From Streptomyces lydicus (lineage in GTDB: Bacteria; Actinomycetota; Actinomycetes; Streptomycetales; Streptomycetaceae), in the NCBI RefSeq assembly GCF_001729485.1, contig NZ_CP017157.1, positions 496,001 through 560,000 on the forward strand: 64,000 bases of DNA, in the 5' to 3' direction. Position numbers and translations under genes: made by a program. The notes beneath the pieces are model-generated. The model did not search any database and was not told the DNA's origin. It worked only from the letters and a program-made list of their open reading frames with translations. Position 1 is the stretch's first letter. Each line of letters starts with the position of its first letter. Below, piece by piece: positions 38,966 through 49,096 of this stretch.

Positions 38966-39319
38966 CTCCCACGTTTTCGGCTTCCCCGCCGTGGTGGTTG
39001 CCGCCGCACGTTGTCGGCTTTCCCGCCGTGGGTGTTGCTCGCCGTGGCGCCTGCGGCGGGCGTGGGTGGTCGGGTGCGGTGCCGCTCCTCCGGACTTCGT
39101 CCTGCGGCGCGTCCCCTCCCGTAGGGGGTGGGAAAACCTGAGTGGGGGCGGGCGTGATCATGCACGCCCGCCCCCACCGGCCTTCAACATTCCCTCCCAC
39201 GGGAGGGGACGGACCGCAGGACGAAGTCCGGAGGGCCGGCACCGCACCCGACAACAACCCGGCCCGCCGCAGGCGCAACGGCGAACAACCACCGCGGCGG
39301 GACGGAAAACAACGTGGGA
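38966..39319. repeat. Giant palindrome made of two inverted copies of an interspersed repeat
   Basis: A perfect 15-bp central stem (39142-39156 with 39163-39177) surrounds ATCATG. On each side lies one copy of a roughly 150-base repeat with the same order of segments. A 34-base core, 39092-39125 in one copy and 39196-39229 in the other, is almost identical in inverted orientation. The left copy ends in two tandem versions of a 34-base unit. It fills the whole gap between the FtsW-family stop and the methyltransferase start. A third copy is at 44410-44517. Confidence 0.8.
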
Positions 39320-39321
39320 AG

Positions 39322-40740
39322 TCACCGCACCGGCTCACGCCGCCGCTGGGCGTGATCGCTGATGCGCAGCAGCAGGGCGACCATCACCCAGTTCGCCACC
39401 AGGGACGAGCCGCCCTTGGCGAGGAAGGGGAGGGCCTTGCCGGTGAGGGGGATGAGGCCGGTGACGCCGCCGGCGACGACGAAGACCTGGAGCAGCAGCG
39501 CCCCGGCGAGGCCGACCGCGAGCAGTTTGCTGAAGGGGTCGCGGGCGGTCAGCCCGACCCGTAGCCCGCGCTGGGCCAGCAGTACGTACAGCATCACGAT
39601 CGCCATCACGCCGGTGAGGCCCAGTTCCTCGCCGACGGTGGTGAGGATGAAGTCGCTGTTGCCGGCGAAGCCGATCAGCTCGGGGTGGCCCTGGCCCAGG
39701 CCGGTGCCGCTGATGCCGCCGCTGCCGAAGCTGAACAGCGCCTGCCCCAGCTGGTCGGACATGCCGTCCGCCACGCCCTGCTTGGTGAAGGCCCGCATGG
39801 GGTCCAGCCAGGCGGTGACCCGGCCGTGGACGTGGGGTTCGAGGGAGCCGACGACGGCCGCGCCGACGACGGCCATCAACAGGCCGCACACCACCCAGCT
39901 GGTGCGGTCGGTGGCCATGTAGAGCATGATCACGAAGACGCCGAAGAAGATCAGCGAGGTGCCCAGGTCGCGTTCGAAGATCAGGACCAGGAGGCTGATC
40001 GCCCAGATGGTGAAGATCGGCCCGAGCTGCCTGCCCGGGGGCAGTTGGACGCCCATGACCCGGCGGCCGGCCAGCGCCAGCGCGTCGCGGCTGACGGTGA
40101 GGTAGCCCGCGAAGAACACCGAGATCATGATCTTCACGAACTCGCCGGGCTGGAGCGACAGCGGCCCGAGCAGGATCCAGCGCTTGGCGCCGTACATGTC
40201 CGCGCCGAAGAACGCCGGGGCCATCAGTAACACCAGCGCGACGGCCATCGTCAGATAGATGTAGCGCTGGAGGACGCGGTGGTCGCGCACCACCAGCAGG
40301 ATGACGATGCAGACGGCCACCCCGATCACCGTCCACACCAGCTGGCCGCTGGCCGCCTCGGCGATCTTCAGCCGGGGGGTCTGCGCGTAGGTGAGGTCCA
40401 GCCGGTGCAGCAGCACCAGGCCGATCCCGGTGAGCAGCGTCGCCAGCGGCAGGATCAGCGGATCGGCGCGCGGTGCGTAGCGGCGTAGGACCAGGTGCGG
40501 CACCAGGGCGACGAAGAGCATGCTCACCGAGAAGCCGGCCAGTCCGCCCGGGAGCCGACCGGTCATCGACAGGCCGGTGTAGGCGTAGCCGAAGACGGCG
40601 ATCGCGACGACGAGGGCGAGCAGCCATGCCTCGGTCCGGCGGCGGTCCGGCGCCCGTTCGAGCGCGGCGAACGTCATGGTGCGCTCGGCGTCGCTCTCCG
40701 GCTGCCCGGCCGCCCGGGAAGAGCTGGTCAGTCCACGCAC
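39322..40740 (-). CDS. FtsW/RodA/SpoVE family peptidoglycan polymerase
   Basis: SEDS proteins polymerise glycan strands from lipid II in the membrane. The 472 residues hold about ten membrane helices and the family markers GAKRWILLGPLSLQPGEFVK, FERDLGTSLIFFGVF and GFAGNSDFILTTVGEELGL, ending GKALPFLAKGGSSLVANWVM. The GTG at 40740 has GGAGG six bases upstream, which decides this start. Without neighbouring division genes, a role in elongation, division or sporulation cannot be chosen. Confidence 0.92.
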   Translation of the reverse strand: MRGLTSSSRAAGQPESDAERTMTFAALERAPDRRRTEAWLLALVVAIAVFGYAYTGLSMTGRLPGGLAGFSVSMLFVALVPHLVLRRYAPRADPLILPLATLLTGIGLVLLHRLDLTYAQTPRLKIAEAASGQLVWTVIGVAVCIVILLVVRDHRVLQRYIYLTMAVALVLLMAPAFFGADMYGAKRWILLGPLSLQPGEFVKIMISVFFAGYLTVSRDALALAGRRVMGVQLPPGRQLGPIFTIWAISLLVLIFERDLGTSLIFFGVFVIMLYMATDRTSWVVCGLLMAVVGAAVVGSLEPHVHGRVTAWLDPMRAFTKQGVADGMSDQLGQALFSFGSGGISGTGLGQGHPELIGFAGNSDFILTTVGEELGLTGVMAIVMLYVLLAQRGLRVGLTARDPFSKLLAVGLAGALLLQVFVVAGGVTGLIPLTGKALPFLAKGGSSLVANWVMVALLLRISDHAQRRREPVR

Positions 40741-40968
40741 GGCATTCCTCCGCCATCGATGGTCAGGGCCGCGGGCGTTCCGGGCTGGTCCATAAGACAT
40801 GCCCAGACGCGCATCCCCGACCGGGCAGTCGGGGAGGTAGACGAGGCAGCCGGTGGCGTGGTTGCGAGGGAACGGGAAGGTGTGTCCGATTTGGCAGGGA
40901 AACCGGCCCGGCGGCCGTCCGTTGCCCGCCGGGCGTCGCGCCGTCCCGGCAGATCGGATTCCGGCACG

Positions 40969-40995
40969 CTGGCACTCCGCTTGACCGAGTGCTAA
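40969..40995 (+). promoter_or_regulatory. CIRCE element 1 (HrcA operator)
   Basis: CTGGCACTC at 40969-40977 and GAGTGCTAA at 40987-40995, nine bases apart, match the CIRCE inverted repeat bound by the heat-shock repressor HrcA. TTGACC at 40981-40986, a likely groES -35, lies inside it, so binding should block RNA polymerase. Confidence 0.9.
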
Positions 40996-41014
40996 CCGCG
41001 TCATAGTCTCGGCG

Positions 41015-41041
41015 TTGGCACTCTCCAGTGGGGAGTGCCAG
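41015..41041 (+). promoter_or_regulatory. CIRCE element 2 (HrcA operator)
   Basis: TTGGCACTC at 41015-41023 and GAGTGCCAG at 41033-41041, nine bases apart, form a second CIRCE element 19 bases after the first. With -35 TTGACC at 40981, it would fall near or just after the transcription start. Confidence 0.9.
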
Positions 41042-41141
41042 ACACAGCGACGGGCAGGTCCGGCACCCGCGACGACGGATCCACCTGGTCGCCACCTCAG
41101 ACAGTTAACCCCGTGAGATCTCCGAAGGGGGAGGTCGGATC

Positions 41142-41450
41142 GTGACGACCACCAGCTCCAAGGTTGCCATCAAGCCGCTTGAGGACCGCATCGTGGTCCA
41201 GCCGCTCGACGCCGAGCAGACCACGGCCTCGGGCCTGGTCATTCCGGACACCGCCAAGGAGAAGCCCCAGGAGGGCGTCGTCCTGGCCGTGGGCCCGGGC
41301 CGTGTCGAGGACGGCAAGCGCATCGAGCTCGACGTCAAGGTCGGCGATGTCGTGCTCTACAGCAAGTACGGCGGCACCGAGGTGAAGTACAACAACGAGG
41401 AGTACCTCGTTCTGTCGGCGCGTGACGTGCTCGCGATCGTCGAGAAGTAA
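41142..41450 (+). CDS. groES: Co-chaperonin GroES
   Basis: GroES caps the GroEL cage. The GTG start gives [20 protein letters not shown], 102 residues, with the mobile loop [20 protein letters not shown] and the end [20 protein letters not shown]. Two CIRCE elements lie upstream (40969-41041), so HrcA heat-shock control is expected. groEL follows after 132 bases. Confidence 0.98.
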   Translation: MTTTSSKVAIKPLEDRIVVQPLDAEQTTASGLVIPDTAKEKPQEGVVLAVGPGRVEDGKRIELDVKVGDVVLYSKYGGTEVKYNNEEYLVLSARDVLAIVEK

Positions 41451-41564
41451 GTCACCCGATTTGCCGTGATCTGCGCCCCTGGTTCCCGCGTCTAAACAAC
41501 CCGGGGCAGGGGCGCAGTTCCGTTTGAGACAGCGGTCCCCACTGCGTGCCGAGGATCGCAATGA

Positions 41565-43208
<1,644 letters not shown>

Positions 43209-43337
43209 CGCGAGGCGACGCCGTGACGGCGGGCGGATGACGCCCGTCGTACCGGAGACCCGGTTCCCGCCGATGGCGGGGGCCGGGTCTCCGGCGTTCC
43301 GGGGCCGGTCCGGGCCGGCCGCCCCGTGCCCCGGCCG

Positions 43338-44516
43338 TCACGCCGAGCGGCCCAGGTCCTCCGGGTGCACGGGGTCGGTGAACGGCAGGCCGCGGGTGTA
43401 CCGGTCGAGTTCGTCGAGGGCGTGGTCGGTGAGCCGGTGGAGTTCGGTGCCCAGCGAACCGGCGACGTGCGGGGTGAGCAGCACGTTGGGCAGCTCGTAC
43501 AACGGCGAGTCCGCGGGCGGGAGTTCGGGTTCGGTGACGTCCAGGACGGCGTGCAGACGGCCGGAGACCAGCTCGGGCAGCAGGGCCGCCCCGTCGACCA
43601 GGGAGCCGCGGGCGGTGTTGATCAGGGTCGCGCCGTCGGGCATCAACGCCAGTTCGCGGGCGCCCAGCAGATGGCGGGTGGCGGGCAGTTGCGGAGCGTG
43701 CACGGTGACCACGTCACTGCCGGCGCAGAGCGCGCCGAGCGACACCGGGCGCACCCCCAGGCGGGCGGCCTCGGCGGCCGTCACGTACGGATCGTGCAGC
43801 AGCACGGCCGGCCCGAACGGGCGGAGCAGCTCGATGACCCGGCGGCCGATGCGGGAGGCGCCGATGACGCCCACGGTGCGGCGGTAGTTGCCGGCCGCGG
43901 CGAGCTCGTCCTGCCAGTCGTGCGGGGCGCGCAGCTCGCGGTAGCGGCGGGCGGAGTGCAGCACGCGCTTGTTGGCCAGCAGGATCATGGCGAGGGTGTA
44001 TTCGGCGACCGGCAGCGCGTTGACGGCGGCCGCCGAGCTGACCGCGATCCCGCGCTCCCAGCAGGCGTCGGTGACGTGGTGTTTGACCGAGCCGGCGGCG
44101 TGGACGACGGCCCGCAGCCGGGGCGCCGCGTCCAGCACCCGCGCGGTGAGCGGCGGCGCGCCCCAGCAGGTGAGCAGCACCTCCGCCTCGGCGAGGGCGG
44201 CGGAGACGGCGGGCGGCGGATCGGCCAGCTCATGGGCGACGAGACGGGAGTCGGTACGGGCCAGGGCCGCGAGGCGGGTGTGGTGGCGCGGGTCGAGCAG
44301 CCGGCCGGCGATCCCGGGTCCCATCGACAGCAGCAGGGCGGGCCGCCGCCTCGCCGCGTCCGGCGCGCTGTCCCCGGCGTCGCGGGTCCCGCCCGCGGTC
44401 GCTGCCGCGGCGGGCGGGGTGCCGCCGGATGCGGCGACGGCCCCGAGGACCTCGTCCTGCGCACCGTCCCCTCCCGTGGGCGGGTGGTGCGGGCCGGCGG
44501 GCGGCGATGTGGTCAT
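43338..44516 (-). CDS. D-isomer-specific 2-hydroxyacid dehydrogenase with repeat-derived N terminus
   Basis: The family oxidises or reduces 2-hydroxyacids with NAD(P). The 392 residues contain the dinucleotide motif GVIGASRIGRRVIELLRPFG, the catalytic-Arg segment INTARGSLVDG and the His in NVLLTPHVAGS. The ATG at 44516 has AAGGAAG upstream. No ATG, GTG or TTG occurs in frame again before Met65, which lies inside the first core strand. Residues 1 to about 40 are therefore encoded by the repeat copy at 44410-44517. The substrate is unknown. It diverges from the DUF2264 gene. Confidence 0.85.
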   Translation of the reverse strand: MTTSPPAGPHHPPTGGDGAQDEVLGAVAASGGTPPAAAATAGGTRDAGDSAPDAARRRPALLLSMGPGIAGRLLDPRHHTRLAALARTDSRLVAHELADPPPAVSAALAEAEVLLTCWGAPPLTARVLDAAPRLRAVVHAAGSVKHHVTDACWERGIAVSSAAAVNALPVAEYTLAMILLANKRVLHSARRYRELRAPHDWQDELAAAGNYRRTVGVIGASRIGRRVIELLRPFGPAVLLHDPYVTAAEAARLGVRPVSLGALCAGSDVVTVHAPQLPATRHLLGARELALMPDGATLINTARGSLVDGAALLPELVSGRLHAVLDVTEPELPPADSPLYELPNVLLTPHVAGSLGTELHRLTDHALDELDRYTRGLPFTDPVHPEDLGRSA

Positions 44517-44517
44517 G
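44410..44517 (-). repeat. Third copy of the interspersed repeat, inside a coding region
   Basis: The 34-base core at 44447-44480 matches the cores at 39092-39125 and 39196-39229 with few changes, and neighbouring segments also align. Read on the minus strand in the dehydrogenase frame it encodes PPTGGDGAQDEV. The copies near 39100 and 39210 can be read as PPTGGDAPQDEV and PPTGGDGPQDEV. Confidence 0.75.
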
Positions 44518-44546
44518 CGGCGTCTTCCTTCGTCTCAGACTTCTCT

Positions 44547-44559
44547 TGACGTCCCGTCA
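44547..44559. promoter_or_regulatory. Short dyad in a divergent intergenic region
   Basis: TGACG-TCC-CGTCA at 44547-44559 is a perfect 5-bp inverted repeat, centrally placed in the 89-base gap between the dehydrogenase and DUF2264 genes. It could be an operator for a shared regulator. There is no direct evidence beyond symmetry and location. Confidence 0.3.
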
Positions 44560-44605
44560 GACCTGCCGGGAGAATCGCCGTCCTCCTGCGACCCCGGGAG
44601 GCGCC

Positions 44606-46495
44606 GTGCCCGCACCCCACCCCTTCCCCCTCCCGTCCGAGGACCGCGGCCTCAGCCCGTACACCGGCTGGACCCGCGCCCACTGGGAGGCCACCGCCGA
44701 CGGCCTGCTGTGCGCCACCCGCCCCTACTTCTCCCCGCGCCACGGCCTGCTCACCCTCCCCGGCCCCCGCCCCAGCTCCTCCGGCCGCCGCTCCGACGGC
44801 CTCGAAGGCTTCGCCCGTACGTTCCTGCTGGCCGCCCTCCGCGTGGCCGGCGGCGGGGGAGACGACCCGCACGGCCATCTCGCCCGGTACGCCGAGGGCC
44901 TGGCCGCGGGCACCCGGCGGCCGACGGCCGACCGGGAACTGACGCCCGCCGACCCCGACTCCTGGCCGCGCATCGACGCGGTCCGCCAGGCCCGCGTGGA
45001 GGCCGCCTCGCTCGCCCTCGGCCTGCGGCTGACCCGCCGCGGACTCTGGGACACCCTCGACGGGGCGGTCCGCGGCCGGATCGCCGACTGGCTGCTGCCG
45101 GCCCTCGGCCCGTCACCCGTCGACAACAACTGGTGGCTCTTCGGCCTCACCGTCGGCGGCTTCCTGCGCGACGCGGGCATCGAGACCGCCCGCGCCCAGG
45201 CGGCCGTCGACCGGGCGCTGACGCGCATCGAGGAGTGGTACCGCGGCGCCGGCTGGTACTCCGACGGCGACAACCGGGCCTTTGACCACTACAACGCCTG
45301 GGCGCTGCACTTCTACCCCGTCCTGCACGCGCACCTGAGCGCCGACCACGCCCTGGCGGCCACCTACGGGCACCGTCTCTACGCCCAACTGGAGGACTGC
45401 ACCCGGCTCTTCGGCTCCGACGGCGCGCCGCTCCCGTTCGGCCGGTCGCTCACCTACCGCTTCGCCGCCACCGCCGCCCCCTGGCTCGGTGCGCTCACCG
45501 GCCACACCCCGCTCGCCCCGGGCGCCACCCGCCGCCTCGCCTCCGGGGCGCTGCGCCACTTCCTCGACCGCGGCGCCGTCAGCGGGGACGGGCTGCTGCC
45601 GCTCGGCTGGTACGGGCCCCACCCGCCGATGCTGCAGAGCTACTCGGGCCCGGGCTCCCCCTACTGGGCGGCCAAGGGCTTCCTCGGCCTGCTGCTGCCC
45701 GCCGGGCACCCCGCCTGGACCGACCCCGAGGAACCCCTGCCCGCCGAACGCGCCGACACCGTACGGCCCCTCGGGCCCACCGGCCTGCTGTTGCAGTCCA
45801 CCGCGTCCGACGGCCTGGTCCGCGTGCACAACCACGGCAGCAACTCCCCGCTCGCCGCGTCCGACCCGTCCTACGACCGCTTCGCGTACTCCACCCGCAC
45901 CGGCCCCACGACGGCCACCGCCGGAGCGGCGCTCCCGGACAACCACTTCGCGCTGCTGCTCGACGGCCGGCCCACCACCCGCGGCCCGGCCACCCCGCAC
46001 AGCACCGGCCCCGACCGGGCCTCCTCCACGCACACCCCGCGCAGCCCGGGCGGCACCGAACTCCCCGGCGTCCGCGTGCTGTCCGCGACCCTCGTGCACG
46101 GCCGGGCCGAACTACGCGCCCACCTGGTCACCGGCGCCGCCCCGGGCACCCCCGTACGTCAGACCGGCTGGGCCGCCACCGCCGACGGTCCCGCGGCCCA
46201 GCTCCATCCGGTGCACGGCTACGACGGTCCGCCCCGCCCGGCCCCTACGGGAAGCACCCTGGCCGGCCCCCGTACCGAGACCGCCGTCCTGGAGGGCGCC
46301 ACCACTCCGGACCCCCGGGGCACCCTCTTCCTGGCGCTGGCCTCCCTCACGGGAGACCCGGACCCGGCCCCCGTACGGACCCTGGCGACCGTGCGCACCA
46401 CGACCCACCGCACCGGCCACACCGTGCACGTCACCTGGCACGACGACGGCACCACCAGCGACCTGACCCTGTCCGCCGGTGGTGCCGGACCGTGA
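44606..46495 (+). CDS. DUF2264 domain-containing protein
   Basis: The 629 residues have an N-terminal alpha-barrel-like region (GLSPYTGWTRAHWEATADGL, then PVDNNWWLFGLTVGGFLRDA, WYSDGDNRAFDHYNAWALHF and GRSLTYRFAA) that fits the DUF2264 family. These proteins resemble polysaccharide-acting toroid folds; no enzyme activity is established. A beta-rich C-terminal part follows from about residue 390. The GTG is preceded by GGGAGG at 44596-44601. It diverges from the dehydrogenase gene. Confidence 0.82.
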   Translation: MPAPHPFPLPSEDRGLSPYTGWTRAHWEATADGLLCATRPYFSPRHGLLTLPGPRPSSSGRRSDGLEGFARTFLLAALRVAGGGGDDPHGHLARYAEGLAAGTRRPTADRELTPADPDSWPRIDAVRQARVEAASLALGLRLTRRGLWDTLDGAVRGRIADWLLPALGPSPVDNNWWLFGLTVGGFLRDAGIETARAQAAVDRALTRIEEWYRGAGWYSDGDNRAFDHYNAWALHFYPVLHAHLSADHALAATYGHRLYAQLEDCTRLFGSDGAPLPFGRSLTYRFAATAAPWLGALTGHTPLAPGATRRLASGALRHFLDRGAVSGDGLLPLGWYGPHPPMLQSYSGPGSPYWAAKGFLGLLLPAGHPAWTDPEEPLPAERADTVRPLGPTGLLLQSTASDGLVRVHNHGSNSPLAASDPSYDRFAYSTRTGPTTATAGAALPDNHFALLLDGRPTTRGPATPHSTGPDRASSTHTPRSPGGTELPGVRVLSATLVHGRAELRAHLVTGAAPGTPVRQTGWAATADGPAAQLHPVHGYDGPPRPAPTGSTLAGPRTETAVLEGATTPDPRGTLFLALASLTGDPDPAPVRTLATVRTTTHRTGHTVHVTWHDDGTTSDLTLSAGGAGP

Positions 46496-46506
46496 GCGAC
46501 GCCGCG

Positions 46507-47280
46507 TCAGCGGGGCCCGTACTTCCGCCCCGTACGGGACGTGAGACCCCCCAGGACGCCGCGGGGCGCCAGCTTCACCGCGCCCATGAGTGCCTTGTAC
46601 CGCGGGTCGGGGATGGACAGCGACTTCCCCCGCACCAGGTCCTTCATCGCCGCGTCCACCAACTTGTCGGCGTCCAGCCACATCCACCCGGGGATGTTGT
46701 CCGTCCCCATGCCGGCCCGCTCGTGGAACTCGGTCCGCACGAACCCCGGGCACAGCGCCATCAGCCGCACCCCGCTGCCGGCCAGGTCGCGCGCCGCGCC
46801 CTGAGTGAACTGCACGACCCACGCCTTGCTCGCGCCGTACGTGCCGCGCGGTACGAACGCCGCCACCGACGCCACGTTGACCACCGCCCCGCGCCGCCGG
46901 TCCCGCATGCCGCGCACCGCGGCCGTGGTCAGCCTCAGCACCGCCTCGCAGTGCACCTTCAGCATCGTCAGCTCGTCGGCCATCGACACTTCGAGGTACT
47001 CGCCCTTGTTGCCGAAGCCGGCGTTGTTCACCAGCAGGTCGACCGGGTGTTTGGCATCCGCCAGCCGGGCCTCGACGGCGCCGATGCCCTCCTCGGTGGC
47101 CAGGTCGGCGACGAGCACCTCCGCCTCGATGCCGTGTCGGTCGTGCAGTTCGGTGGCCTGCTCGCGCAGCCGCTTCTCGTTGCGCGCCACCAGCACCACG
47201 CTGTGGCCGTCGCTCGCGAGCCGCCGGGCGAACGCCGCCCCGATGCCCGCCGTCGCTCCCGTGATCAATGCAGTCGTCAT
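46507..47280 (-). CDS. Short-chain dehydrogenase/reductase
   Basis: The 257 residues are a classical SDR: cofactor loop GATAGIGAAFARRLASDGHS at the N terminus, NNAGFGNKGEY, catalytic Ser in VNVASVAAFVP and the YGASK active-site pair. The start at 47280 (MTTALITG) is clear. The C-terminal part includes SIPDPRYKALMGAVKLAPRG. The substrate is unknown. It lies downstream of the MOSC gene on the same strand, 56 bases away, and may be co-transcribed with it. Confidence 0.9.
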   Translation of the reverse strand: MTTALITGATAGIGAAFARRLASDGHSVVLVARNEKRLREQATELHDRHGIEAEVLVADLATEEGIGAVEARLADAKHPVDLLVNNAGFGNKGEYLEVSMADELTMLKVHCEAVLRLTTAAVRGMRDRRRGAVVNVASVAAFVPRGTYGASKAWVVQFTQGAARDLAGSGVRLMALCPGFVRTEFHERAGMGTDNIPGWMWLDADKLVDAAMKDLVRGKSLSIPDPRYKALMGAVKLAPRGVLGGLTSRTGRKYGPR

Positions 47281-47336
47281 ACGGGGCACGCTATCCGCCC
47301 CGCCACCGGCCCCCGGCGCCCCGCCCGGCCTCCCGC

Positions 47337-48002
47337 TCAACTCCCGTGCCGCTCCAGGTACTTCACGACCTTGCGCCGTGCCTCCTCGGGCAGTGCCCGG
47401 TCCGCGTCCAGCAGCCGGGGCAGCAGCTCCCGCCGGGTCGTCAGCGCCTGGAACATCAGCCCGATGGTCACCTCGTGGTCCGGCCGGTGCACCCGCTCGA
47501 CGCCGTCCCCGGCGCGGATCTCGCCCGGCTCGATCACCCGCAGGTACGCGCCGGGCACCCCCGCCCGGGTGAACCGCCGCAGCCAGCCCTGCTCGCCCAG
47601 CCAGCCCTGGAACGTACGGCAGGGGATGCGCGGGCAGCTGACCTCCAGCAGCAGCCGCGGGCCCACCCGCCAGCGCTCGCCGATCCGGGCGCCGGTGACC
47701 TCGATGCCCGAGGTGGTGAGGTTCTCCCCGAAGACGCCGTTGGCCAGTACGCGGCCCAGCTCCCGCTCCCAGGCGTCCAGGTCCTCGCGGGCGTAGGCGT
47801 ACACCGCCTGGTCGTCGCCGCCGTGGTGGCGCAGATCGACCACCGCGTCGCCGGCCAGCCCGCTGCCGCCGCTGCCCTTCGGGCCCGGCGCGGTGACCGC
47901 CACCGGGCCGGCCACGGGCCGCTTGTCGATGCCCGTGCCGCCCGGGGCGTCGGAGTGGTCGGTGGGCGCGGGCCGCCCGACGTTCACGGTCAGCAGTTTC
48001 AT
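47337..48002 (-). CDS. MOSC domain-containing protein
   Basis: MOSC proteins relate to molybdenum-cofactor sulfurases and the YiiM group that reduces N-hydroxylated compounds. The 221 residues contain HHGGDDQAVYAYAREDLDAW, the FGENLTTSG motif and the conserved cysteine region VSCPRIPCRTFQGWLGEQGW. It diverges from the LysR gene across 167 bases, so it and the SDR gene could be LysR targets. Confidence 0.9.
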   Translation of the reverse strand: MKLLTVNVGRPAPTDHSDAPGGTGIDKRPVAGPVAVTAPGPKGSGGSGLAGDAVVDLRHHGGDDQAVYAYAREDLDAWERELGRVLANGVFGENLTTSGIEVTGARIGERWRVGPRLLLEVSCPRIPCRTFQGWLGEQGWLRRFTRAGVPGAYLRVIEPGEIRAGDGVERVHRPDHEVTIGLMFQALTTRRELLPRLLDADRALPEEARRKVVKYLERHGS

Positions 48003-48161
48003 GCGACGCTCCGTTGCTCGATCGGGCGCGGTCTCCGGAGCGCCCGGTCAGTATCTTCGTGTGCCCCGCTCCCTCCGCGGCACACCGGCCCGGCCACGCC
48101 GGCCCTTCCCACCCAAAAGAGGCGACCGCTTTTTTCCTCGCCACCCCAAGTTCCGCTTATG

Positions 48162-48178
48162 CTCGATACGTGATCGAG
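48162..48178. promoter_or_regulatory. Inverted repeat across the LysR gene start codon
   Basis: CTCGAT at 48162-48167 and ATCGAG at 48173-48178 flank five bases that include the GTG start at 48170. A role in autoregulation is possible but not shown. Confidence 0.25.
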
Positions 48179-49096
48179 GCCCGTCATCTCCGCGTGCTGC
48201 GCGCCGTCGCCCGGACCGGTTCGTTCTCCGCCGCGGCGCGCGAACTGGGCTGCACCCAGCCGGCCGTCAGCCAGCAGATGAAGGCCCTGGAGCAGTCCGC
48301 CGGCACCCCGCTGCTGGTCCGCACCGGCCGCGAGATGCGGCTGACGCAGGCGGGCGAGGCCCTCGTACGGCACGCCGTCGGCATCCTGGCCGGGCTGACC
48401 GCCGCCGAGGAGGAGGTCGCCGCCATCGCGGGCCTGCGGGCCGGCCGGGTGCGGCTGGTGTCGTTCCCCTCCGGCAGCTCCACGCTGGTGCCGACCGCCC
48501 TGGCGAGGATGCGCGCCGCTCATCCCGGCACCCGGGTCTCGCTGGTCGAGGCCGAGCCGCCGCGGTCGATCGAGATGCTGCGCAACGGCGACTGCGAGAT
48601 CGCGCTGGCCTTCCGCTACCCGCAGGTGCGCGGCGCGGACCCGGCGGCCGCCGCGGAGTGGGAGGACCTGGTGGTACGGCCGGTCCTGGCGGACCGGCTG
48701 ATCGGGCTGGTGCCGGACGGCCACCGGCTGGCGAAGGCCGGCGCCGCGCGGTTCGCGGACCTCGCCGACGAGCCGTGGATCGCGGGCTGCCCGCGCTGCC
48801 GCCGCCACCTGGTGGAGGTCTGCGAGAGCACCGGCTTCAGCCCCCGCATCGACTTCGCGACGGACGACTACCCGGCCGTGATCGGCCTGGTCGGCGCGGG
48901 CCTCGGGGTCGCCGCGCTGCCCGAGCTGACGCTGGAGTCGGTGCGCGCCAAGGGGGTCACCGCGATCCGGCTGGAGCCCGCGGTGCAGCGGGAGATCGTC
49001 GCGCTCACCCTGCCGGACCTGGCCCACGTCCCGGCCGTCGAGGCCACGCTCGACCAGCTGGCGGACGCGGCGGGCCGGCGCGCCCCCACGCGCTGA
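48170..49096 (+). CDS. LysR family transcriptional regulator
   Basis: LysR regulators bind upstream of divergent targets and respond to a small co-inducer. The 308 residues start with GTG (MIEARHLRVLRAVARTGSFS). The helix-turn-helix lies at about 15-60 (AARELGCTQPAVSQQMKALE) and a LysR substrate-binding domain at about 90-295. GCPRCRRHL near residue 205 is unusual in having two close cysteines. It is divergent from the MOSC-SDR pair. Confidence 0.92.
   Translation: MIEARHLRVLRAVARTGSFSAAARELGCTQPAVSQQMKALEQSAGTPLLVRTGREMRLTQAGEALVRHAVGILAGLTAAEEEVAAIAGLRAGRVRLVSFPSGSSTLVPTALARMRAAHPGTRVSLVEAEPPRSIEMLRNGDCEIALAFRYPQVRGADPAAAAEWEDLVVRPVLADRLIGLVPDGHRLAKAGAARFADLADEPWIAGCPRCRRHLVEVCESTGFSPRIDFATDDYPAVIGLVGAGLGVAALPELTLESVRAKGVTAIRLEPAVQREIVALTLPDLAHVPAVEATLDQLADAAGRRAPTR

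Noticed and set aside
38953..39177. N-terminal extension of the methyltransferase through the repeat
   Set aside because: The added residues are encoded by the interspersed repeat, and the GTG at 38952 begins at the domain core.
46507..48144. 545-codon version of the SDR protein
   Set aside because: The extra part is a shifted reading of the MOSC gene; the Met at 47280 starts a perfect SDR.
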